Positions 24,279-29,377 of a stretch of DNA of 29,377 nucleotides are shown here, piece after piece. Both the position numbers and the translations under genes were made by a program. Position 1 is the first letter of the stretch; each line of letters opens with the position of its first letter. The notes under the pieces were generated by a model. That model saw nothing but the letters and a program-made list of their open reading frames with translations. It ran no database searches and was not told the origin of the DNA. The stretch spans positions 1-29,377 of the forward strand of contig CAKUYM010000018.1 in assembly GCA_934716785.1 (NCBI GenBank). Reading direction: 5' to 3'. This DNA is from an uncultured Bacteroides sp. Its GTDB lineage: Bacteria > Bacteroidota > Bacteroidia > Bacteroidales > Bacteroidaceae.

Positions 24279-25082
24279 TGTTGTTTGCAGAAAAATTTCC
24301 AATTCTTCATTGTCAATGCCTAAGCGTTTTCGGGCACGAGACTTCATCGTGCGATAAGTACCATCGGTAATGCAAAATATAGACAATATTTCTTCTTTCG
24401 TTTTATACATTCGAATAAGTACACATAGTACAATATCCCGTGGTGGAAGTTGACAACCTTGTTGCTTCAACCAAGCAAAAAAATCGGGATCAATTATCCG
24501 ACACTCCTCTACTAATAAAAGATAGTCTCTGGCTGAAAACTGAATAATAGACTTATTTTCAAGAATTTTACGAAGGAGAGTAATATTTTTCTGATCTGCA
24601 GGAGGAGAATCAAGCAACTGCTGTATTCTTTGAGCTTGAAGAATATTTTGCTGACGTTCGTCCGCCAACTTTTGATACAATGCAATAGAAACTTTAATTG
24701 TACAAGCTACCATTATGCCAACAACAATTAATACAGGAATAGTATACCCTGACAATACAGGTGCTATATCCAAATGAATCTCCTTCGGCATAATCATATA
24801 AATCTGATCTGCTGTAATCAGAATAAAAGCAGCTATGAATTGCCAATCTATTATCTCTGAGAAGCCAATACGTTCACCTTTTGCACGAAATGTCCACAAT
24901 AATGCTCCCACAAAAAGAATCAGCCACATTAACAAATGCATTGAAGACGAGAATGCATCAACATACATTTCAGGAAAAAAAGCCTGAAATATATAAGCTG
25001 CCAACAGAATTGCGCAACATAGCAGTCCCCCTGACAGTAATTGCTTAAAAGAATAAGTAAACTGTTTCATCATTCTCCTCAT
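24270..25082 (-). CDS. Membrane-anchored LuxR-type HTH regulator
   Basis: The protein has 270 aa. Four transmembrane segments (~16-36, 47-65, 80-98, 113-135) are followed by a helical linker rich in Gln (ADERQQNILQAQRIQQLLDS) and a C-terminal LuxR/GerE-like helix-turn-helix (~213-255: PPRDIVLCVLIRMYKTKEEI, LSIFCITDGTYRTMKSRARK, RLGI). It thus senses at or in the inner membrane and binds DNA without a phosphorelay receiver. The most likely targets are the neighbouring cassettes, a guess from position. In-frame ATGs at 25082, 25073 and 25070 are all possible. The -7 box at 25100-25107 leaves only about 10-25 bases of leader, which favours 25073 or 25070. Confidence 0.8.
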   Translation of the reverse strand: MRRMMKQFTYSFKQLLSGGLLCCAILLAAYIFQAFFPEMYVDAFSSSMHLLMWLILFVGALLWTFRAKGERIGFSEIIDWQFIAAFILITADQIYMIMPKEIHLDIAPVLSGYTIPVLIVVGIMVACTIKVSIALYQKLADERQQNILQAQRIQQLLDSPPADQKNITLLRKILENKSIIQFSARDYLLLVEECRIIDPDFFAWLKQQGCQLPPRDIVLCVLIRMYKTKEEILSIFCITDGTYRTMKSRARKRLGIDNEELEIFLQTTLK

Positions 25083-25099
25083 CTTGCGCTTTTACTTCG

Positions 25100-25107
25100 C
25101 AAATATA
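25100..25107 (-). promoter_or_regulatory. -7 promoter box for the membrane HTH regulator
   Basis: The minus strand reads TATATTTG, an exact TAnnTTTG match. A TTTG is present upstream at 25132-25135, but at 24 bases, somewhat beyond the usual spacing. Confidence 0.5.
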
Positions 25108-25208
25108 CGCAAAGCATATGAGATACGATAACAAAAAAATGCTTATTTTCATACTTATAGTAGAATACCTAACGGATTTATTTCCAAATTGAACAGCCTC
25201 TTTCTACC

Positions 25209-25239
25209 TGATTATTAATTGATTATTACTTGATTATTA
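25209..25239. repeat. Three 11-bp-phased TGATTATTA repeats
   Basis: TGATTATTA occurs at 25209, 25220 and 25231, exactly one helical turn apart. It lies in the non-coding spacer upstream of the membrane regulator gene. Phased A/T repeats can bend DNA or form a binding array; no binding protein is identified. Confidence 0.7.
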
Positions 25240-25262
25240 TTACATTTGTCCATTATTGGTTG

Positions 25263-25302
25263 AGAAGCTTGTTAATATATAAAGAAGCTTGTTGATATAT
25301 AA
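25263..25302. repeat. Tandem 20-bp direct repeat
   Basis: AGAAGCTTGTTAATATATAA (25263-25282) is followed directly by AGAAGCTTGTTGATATATAA (25283-25302): two adjacent 20-bp copies with a single A/G difference. Confidence 0.85.
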
Positions 25303-25323
25303 TGATGTATATTGTGAAAATGA

Positions 25324-25413
25324 GAAAGGCGAGAAGTTCTTTTAGGAATAGCCACTGACATCATATCACAAGCAACCGGATTATCAAATGAGGACATAGA
25401 TAATTTTATATAA
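25324..25413 (+). pseudogene. C-terminal remnant resembling Rpn/PD-(D/E)XK transposase-like protein
   Basis: A 29-codon open stretch, ending at TAA 25411-25413, reads ERREVLLGIATDIISQATGL then SNEDIDNFI. The pattern 'I.QATGLS.EDI..' is the usual end of Rpn-family (PF12784) recombination-promoting nuclease/transposase-like proteins of Bacteroidetes. Two in-frame stops (25315 and 25321) precede it and no start or nuclease core is present, so this is a decayed tail. The match is short and from memory. Confidence 0.4.
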
Positions 25414-25422
25414 GCACTTCAC

Positions 25423-25519
25423 CGCTTTCACCTTCTTCCTGAAACCGCTATCCAGAACAGGAAAGCGGGTGAAAGCGACCCCGTAAAGTCTCCTCTATCA
25501 CGCCTTCATCGCTTTCACC
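25423..25519. repeat. CGCTTTCACC motifs in direct and inverted orientation
   Basis: CGCTTTCACC occurs at 25423-25432 and 25510-25519, with its inverse GGTGAAAGCG at 25468-25477. A related GGTGAAAGGGGTGAAGG is found at 27906-27922 beyond the VirE gene. The motifs therefore flank the HU-like/VirE islet. The inverted pair can fold as a hairpin downstream of the HU-like gene (stop 25543). Confidence 0.6.
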
Positions 25520-25542
25520 TGCATACCGCCAATTCCCCTTTT

Positions 25543-26178
25543 CTATTTCCGCAGCACATCACGAGACACCCCGTAATAACCAGCCGCTGCCACATAAATC
25601 GGCTGCATACGTTTACCTATATTTCTCAATTTTCCTTCTTCCTGCAATCGCCGGAGATGGCGGTTCGCCGTGGTCCGTGTCATACAGCATGCTTCTTGGA
25701 AATCGTAACGAAGCATTACGTCATGTTCGGCAAAATAGTCCTTCAGCCGCATATCTATCTCCACCTCCGACAAAGACTCCGAATGGCGTGCATACTTGCT
25801 CCGGCTTGCCTTGGCACCGACCAGTTCTCGCCGCAAACGGGCATCGGGACGAAAGCCGATTGTCTTCAGTTCCATTTTCAGCCATTTGCTCTTCGTGCTG
25901 TGAGTCACTTTTTGCGTGCTCCTCAAGATCGGAGCAAAATAGCCAAGCCCCTCGATATGCACCTCACGCCCCTCGCGCAGCTCCTCACCGCAAATCTGGG
26001 CAAGCATCTCGAATGCATTTTTTACATCACCTACGGATAGCGAACTGCGACCGTGAATCATACGACACAGTTTATCCGTCCCCACCTTGCCATTCAAAAA
26101 AATGCGCGGATGCAAACCTTTCTCTTCCGAATCACCGGACTCACCGGGATTCTCATACCAATCATAAAGTATAGCCAT
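25543..26178 (-). CDS. HU-like DNA-binding protein with C-terminal winged-helix-like domain
   Basis: The protein has 211 aa from the preferred start at 26178 (MAILYDWYENPGESG), the standard opening of the Bacteroides HU-like family. An upstream in-frame ATG at 26274 falls inside a direct repeat and adds an untypical N-terminus. The HU/IHF fold is clear (~22-115): LHPRIFLNGKVGTDKLCRMI, LSVGDVKNAFEMLAQICGEE, GREVHIEGLGYFAPIL. Residues ~145-200 look like a winged helix (FQEACCMTRTTANRHLRRLQ, EEGKLRNIG). It binds DNA in the cytoplasm. Such proteins are regularly found next to VirE-type genes in Bacteroides islets; the joint role is unknown. Confidence 0.85.
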   Translation of the reverse strand: MAILYDWYENPGESGDSEEKGLHPRIFLNGKVGTDKLCRMIHGRSSLSVGDVKNAFEMLAQICGEELREGREVHIEGLGYFAPILRSTQKVTHSTKSKWLKMELKTIGFRPDARLRRELVGAKASRSKYARHSESLSEVEIDMRLKDYFAEHDVMLRYDFQEACCMTRTTANRHLRRLQEEGKLRNIGKRMQPIYVAAAGYYGVSRDVLRK

Positions 26179-26272
26179 TGGTTGTTTATGCTTTAATAGT
26201 GAATACATTTCATGCAAAGCCCTTAGATCTATCATTAAACCACTCCCGTGGTTCACCTGAATCACACTCGTC

Positions 26273-26310
26273 ATCCGATTAAACCACGCTTGTTATCCGA
26301 TTAAACCACG
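26273..26310. repeat. Direct repeats in the leader of the HU-like gene
   Basis: ATCCGATTAAACCACG occurs at 26273-26288 and 26295-26310, a 22-bp period. A third partial copy, ATTAAACCAC, is at 26234-26243, where ACCACTCCCGTGGT forms a small hairpin. They lie between a minus-strand -7 box (26337-26344) and the HU-like start (26178). They could be operator or iteron-type sites for the HU-like protein itself. Confidence 0.75.
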
Positions 26311-26336
26311 AGAGTGAATCAACAATAACTCTACGC

Positions 26337-26344
26337 CAAAGATA
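26337..26344 (-). promoter_or_regulatory. -7 promoter box for the HU-like gene
   Basis: The minus strand reads TATCTTTG, matching TAnnTTTG. Transcription from here gives a leader of about 150 bases containing the direct repeats. The remaining stretch 26345-26509 up to the VirE gene shows no other recognisable element. Confidence 0.45.
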
Positions 26345-26509
26345 CAATAAAAAGTAGAGAAAAGGAGGATAAGAAGCCGACTTATTCAGTAGGGCATAAA
26401 TTAATATCTTTTCCTGAGAAATACTTGCAAACCGGCATCACCGTATCGTACATTCGCAGCATCAGCGCTGAGAGACAAACCGAATTTAATCACTTAAAAA
26501 ATAAAAAGA

Positions 26510-27844
26510 ATGGATGCAATGACATTTGTATGGAAACAGATTTTGAAAAAGTTGAGAAAGTTGAAACTGTTTCAAATGAAAAAGAATGAAGAAGGAACTG
26601 TAATGGCTGTGAAAACTGTGAAGGAGGACCGGACAAGATTGGCAAAATCTTACGAGGGCAAGCCTGCTGACGGGAAAAAGAAAGAGACGGAGCGAAAACT
26701 GCCGATTCGCCTGACACAAGAGGTACGCACATTCCTGCAAGAGCGGTATGATTTTCGTTACAACCTACTGACGGAAGAGACGGAATTTCGTCCTGCCGGC
26801 AAGCGGGGCACCCCCTTCGAACCGATAGGAAAGCGGGAATTGAACACGTTCTGCATGGAAGCACACGACCTGGGCATATCCTGCTGGGACAAGGATTTGA
26901 ACCGCTATATCTACTCTACTTGTGTCTCCGAGTACCACCCTTTCCGGCTTTACATGGAAGAATTGCCCGATTGGGACGGAACAGACAGACTGGAGGCTTT
27001 AGCACGACGCGTCTCCGACCATCCGCTTTGGATGAAGAGTTTCCATACCTGGATGCTGGGGCTCACTGCCCAATGGTTGGGCATGACAGGAATACATGCC
27101 AACAGTGTGGCACCTATACTTGTCAGCAGCGAGCAGGGACGACAAAAATCCACGTTTTGCAAAGCGCTGATGCCTCCGGTATTGTCACGCTATTACATGG
27201 ACAACTTGAAACTCTCTGCCCAAGGGAAGCCGGAAAGATTGCTTGCCGAGATGGGGCTTCTGAACATGGACGAATTTGATAAGTACGGAACGCAGCAAAT
27301 GCCGCTATTGAAGAATCTGATGCAGATGGCAAACCTGAATATCTGTAAAGCGTATCAAAAGAACTTCCGCAACTTGCCGCGTATCGCTTCTTTCATTGGG
27401 ACGAGCAACCGCTTTGACCTGCTCACCGACCCCACCGGTAGCCGACGATTCATCTGCATTGAAGTAGAACGCCAGATAGATTGCAAAGGCATCATGCACG
27501 ACCAGATTTATGCCCAACTAAAAGCCGAACTGCTCTCCGGCCTCCGCTATTGGTTTACAAAAGAAGAAGAGTGGAAACTGCAACGGCACAACGCCGCCTT
27601 TTATCATCCGTGTCCGGCTGAGGAGGTATTTCATACCTGCTTCCAGAAAGGCGGGGATGATGAAGAAGGGAGTGAACGACTTTCGGCTTCGGACATATTC
27701 AGGAGACTGAAAATGTATAACCCTGCCGCTATGCGTGGAAGTAATCCTGCTGCATTCGCACAAACTTTGCTTGCCGCAGGCATCACCCGCAAACATACCA
27801 AATATGGAAATGTATATCTGGTGAAACCGATGAAAGCGGTATAA
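26510..27844 (+). CDS. VirE/VapE-family P-loop ATPase (primase-helicase-like)
   Basis: The protein has 444 aa. The virulence-associated E (PF05272) core is evident. Residues ~145-195 read FRLYMEELPDWDGTDRLEAL and WMLGLTAQWLG. A degenerate Walker A is in LVSSEQGRQKSTF (~205-215, K213-S214), the Walker B is LLNMDEFDK (D254-E255), and a sensor-like segment is IGTSNRFDLL ... GSRRFICIEV (~296-318). The C-terminal ~80 residues are the usual wing domain of the Bacteroides version (ASDIFRRLKMYNPAAMRGSN). The N-terminal primase domain of longer homologues is absent; only a Lys-rich stub precedes. Family proteins occur on phage-derived and polysaccharide-associated islets, and their biochemical role is unsettled. 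The start at 26510 is chosen for its AAAAAG-rich leader; ATGs at 26576 and 26603 are alternatives. Confidence 0.85.
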   Translation: MDAMTFVWKQILKKLRKLKLFQMKKNEEGTVMAVKTVKEDRTRLAKSYEGKPADGKKKETERKLPIRLTQEVRTFLQERYDFRYNLLTEETEFRPAGKRGTPFEPIGKRELNTFCMEAHDLGISCWDKDLNRYIYSTCVSEYHPFRLYMEELPDWDGTDRLEALARRVSDHPLWMKSFHTWMLGLTAQWLGMTGIHANSVAPILVSSEQGRQKSTFCKALMPPVLSRYYMDNLKLSAQGKPERLLAEMGLLNMDEFDKYGTQQMPLLKNLMQMANLNICKAYQKNFRNLPRIASFIGTSNRFDLLTDPTGSRRFICIEVERQIDCKGIMHDQIYAQLKAELLSGLRYWFTKEEEWKLQRHNAAFYHPCPAEEVFHTCFQKGGDDEEGSERLSASDIFRRLKMYNPAAMRGSNPAAFAQTLLAAGITRKHTKYGNVYLVKPMKAV

Positions 27845-27850
27845 AGCCCC

Positions 27851-27875
27851 CTACGGAGTGAGGGTTCACCCGTAG
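27851..27875 (+). terminator. Hairpin after the VirE gene
   Basis: CTACGGaGTGA (27851-27861) pairs with TCACCCGTAG (27866-27875) around a 4-base loop with a bulged A. It starts 7 bases after the VirE stop. No U tract follows, so the terminator call is tentative. Confidence 0.45.
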
Positions 27876-27929
27876 TGAGCTGTGAAGCAATGGTTTATCT
27901 AAAAAGGTGAAAGGGGTGAAGGCTGATAT

Positions 27930-29016
27930 TTAACCTATCACCCATTTACTGCCCGGTATAAACGAAATGGCCTTTGCCGTTACAAAACAACAGACATATG
28001 TAACCACGGCAATGCATGGTATGGCGGCAACAGTAGGAAGCGCCAATGTATCCTTGAACACAGTGGCCCACAAGCCGAGCCAGAATATGTGCATAAGATA
28101 CATGCCATAGCTAAGCTTCGATATCTCCGTCACCAACCGGGGAGCTTGCGGACGTTTGATGCATGTGAACATGAGGAATGTGCCCGTTGTGAGAAGTACA
28201 CAGTTGATAGTACAGAAAGCCCATCCTATCTCTATCACAGGTGTGGCATGAATCACGCCGGGCACTGCCTGCACATAGAATGAATAAATAGTCCATACGG
28301 CACCTACCAGCATCAGGACAGTTCCGATAGTGAGACGTTTGGAACGGTTCCATGTAAGGTGCGTACGGATGTAATGCGCCAGTACAAGATAGCCCAAGTA
28401 ACCGGAGAAGTACCACAGCATGTGGTATTCATTCCAGAAACATTGTCCCCACAATTCACCGCACCAGCGGTTGAGATATGGCATACAGGGACAGCACGAA
28501 CAGTCCGATGAAGAAACGCTCTTCTTTTGCCGTGGCCTTTCTCAGCCAGGGGGATATAACGGGAATGAACAAATAAAGGCTTATCAAGGGATACATGAAC
28601 CACAGGTGTCCGGCAAGTGTCGGGAAATTCAATAATATTCGCGACAAGTCCTTCATGGACGTCTCACCGTCTATCTGTCCCCACAGCATTGGCAGGGTGC
28701 TGTACAGCAGCATGAATACGAAAAACGGCGGGAGGATGCGAAGGCAGCGCCGGCGATAAAATTGCCACATGGACTGCTCTTCCTTCATCGGGACAAGCAG
28801 GAAGGCGGAGACTATGATGAACAGTGGCACTGCCATACGTGAGAAGCCATCGTATACAGATACCCATAGCCGGTCGGTTTCATTCGCAAGGAAGGACTGC
28901 GGTCCTGCCATATCTGTGGCTCCGGGAGCTGCGTAGAAGTTTTCACTGGCATGAACAAGGATGACCAGAAAACATGCGAACACACGGATGTAATCTAAAA
29001 AAGCGATACGTTTCAT
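27930..29016 (-). pseudogene. Acyltransferase family 3 membrane protein, split by a 1-nt frameshift
   Basis: Two frames together make one acyltransferase-3 (PF01757) protein. Part 1 (29016-28456) starts MKRIAFLDYIRVFACFLVIL then VHASENFY, the typical first helix with the conserved Arg and His, and runs to FIGLFVLSLY. Part 2 (28484-27930) continues MPYLNRWCGELWGQCFWNEY, HMLWYFSGYLGYLVLAHY, and ends KWVIG. The span of 1087 nt equals 362 codons plus one, so a single extra base near 28484-28500 (for example in the CCC of TCCCTG) would explain the break. Intact enzymes O-acylate extracytoplasmic sugars. The two parts overlap by 29 bp, so reinitiated translation into two pieces is possible. A sequencing error is the main alternative. 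Confidence 0.8.
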
Positions 29017-29041
29017 TTATTCCAATAATTTGATGCTAAGC

Positions 29042-29075
29042 AAAAAACGGGTTGTTCTTGACTTAGCAACCCGTT
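29042..29075 (-). terminator. Rho-independent terminator of the aldose epimerase gene
   Basis: Read on the minus strand, AACGGGTTG (29075-29067) pairs perfectly with CAACCCGTT (29054-29046) around a 12-base loop and runs into TTTTTTG. It lies 27 bases after the epimerase stop at 29103 and upstream of the acyltransferase start, separating the two transcripts. Confidence 0.85.
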
Positions 29076-29102
29076 CTTTAATAGTTATAAATCTTTTATC
29101 TG

Positions 29103-29377
29103 TTATTTATCTACAGAGAATTTGAATATACACTGACTGGTATATTTCTCACCCGGGCGAAGTACTGCCGACGGCCATTCGGGCTTGTTCGGAGTATCCG
29201 GATACTTCTGCGTCTCAAGACATACGGAAGCACGTTGGTTGTAAGTAATGCCTTTCTTTCCGGTGAGCGAGCCGTTCAGGAAGTTGCCGGCATATACTTG
29301 GATACCCGGTTCGTTGGTATAAACATCAAGCACGATACCGGTCTTCGGTGATTTCAAAGAAGCGCATTTGCGCGTCA
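29103..29377 (-). CDS. galM: Aldose 1-epimerase (mutarotase), C-terminal part
   Basis: Only the last 90 codons are in the window and the frame stays open to the right edge. There is no true start here: the apparent start at 29357 is an internal TTG. The sequence (SPKTGIVLDVYTNEPGIQVY, AGNFLNGSLTGKKG, ASVCLETQKYPDTPNKPEWP, SAVLRPGEKY) is the classic GalM C-terminus. The Glu of NEPG lies where characterised GalM enzymes have their catalytic base. The enzyme interconverts alpha and beta anomers of galactose or glucose before phosphorylation. Whether a signal or lipoprotein peptide exists cannot be seen. Confidence 0.9.
   Translation of the reverse strand, partial: TRKCASLKSPKTGIVLDVYTNEPGIQVYAGNFLNGSLTGKKGITYNQRASVCLETQKYPDTPNKPEWPSAVLRPGEKYTSQCIFKFSVDK

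Noticed and set aside
25209..25302. CRISPR-like array
   Set aside because: The repeats are adjacent or at 11-bp steps with no unique spacers, and no cas genes are present.
28089..28635. Several short plus-strand ORFs across the acyltransferase
   Set aside because: They overlap both halves of a clear membrane-protein frame and have no coding character.

Overview
The window looks like a chromosomal piece of a gut-type Bacteroides or close Bacteroidales relative. The evidence is many TAnnTTTG-type -7 promoter boxes, a CarboxypepD_reg/OMP_b-brl_3 outer-membrane barrel, a P/O-type porin, an Mfa-like lipoprotein, a Bacteroides-style HU-like/VirE gene pair, DUF4369-TlpA thioredoxins, and a prfB gene with the AGGAGG-TAT-CTT-TGA-C programmed frameshift. 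I cannot name the species.

Layout. 1-3903: the 3' part of a GH3-GH144 fusion glucanase (+), convergent with and overlapping an outer-membrane beta-barrel gene (-). 4118-5121: a two-gene module with ATGA overlap. Its second gene resembles a RelE/ParE-type toxin, it has a palindrome just upstream of the promoter box, and a perfect 17-bp hairpin ends it. 5152-9716 (all -): an Mfa-like lipoprotein fused to a DRGH nuclease, an MgtC/DUF4010 membrane protein, a CYTH-domain phosphatase and a porin. 9851-11276: a long inverted repeat, an unlisted 44-aa membrane peptide gene, and frameshifted prfB. 11356-16607: a long-chain acyl-CoA synthetase (-), a GH20 hexosaminidase (+) and an M20 deacylase (+).

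16701-25082 is the accessory heart of the window and becomes visibly AT-rich from about 21.6 kb. A probable operon (O-antigen-ligase-like/TPR protein, transglutaminase-like lipoprotein, TlpA-like thiol-disulfide oxidoreductase) lies downstream of a cassette made of a Cys-rich lipoprotein and a 3-TM small protein. A second paralogous cassette faces the other way across a 476-bp intergenic region, and a membrane-anchored LuxR-type regulator closes the block. The two lipoproteins share an N-terminal module, a KTR-x-EGG linker and a C-terminal domain that I read as a twin CX21C helical hairpin: four Cys at exact 21-residue spacings. In the second copy this domain is broken by a frameshift, and its lost half is still readable in another frame. 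This is my best candidate for an undescribed system. A testable model is a lipoprotein-anchored, possibly proteolytically released, disulfide-stapled hairpin made and regulated by its neighbours.

25083-27935: a decayed spacer (two kinds of tandem repeat, an Rpn-like gene tail, CGCTTTCACC motifs) and the HU-like/VirE islet with direct repeats in the HU leader. 27930-29377: an acyltransferase gene split by a one-base frameshift, a rho-independent terminator, and the C-terminal end of an aldose 1-epimerase running off the right edge. No rRNA, tRNA, CRISPR array or complete insertion sequence was recognised.
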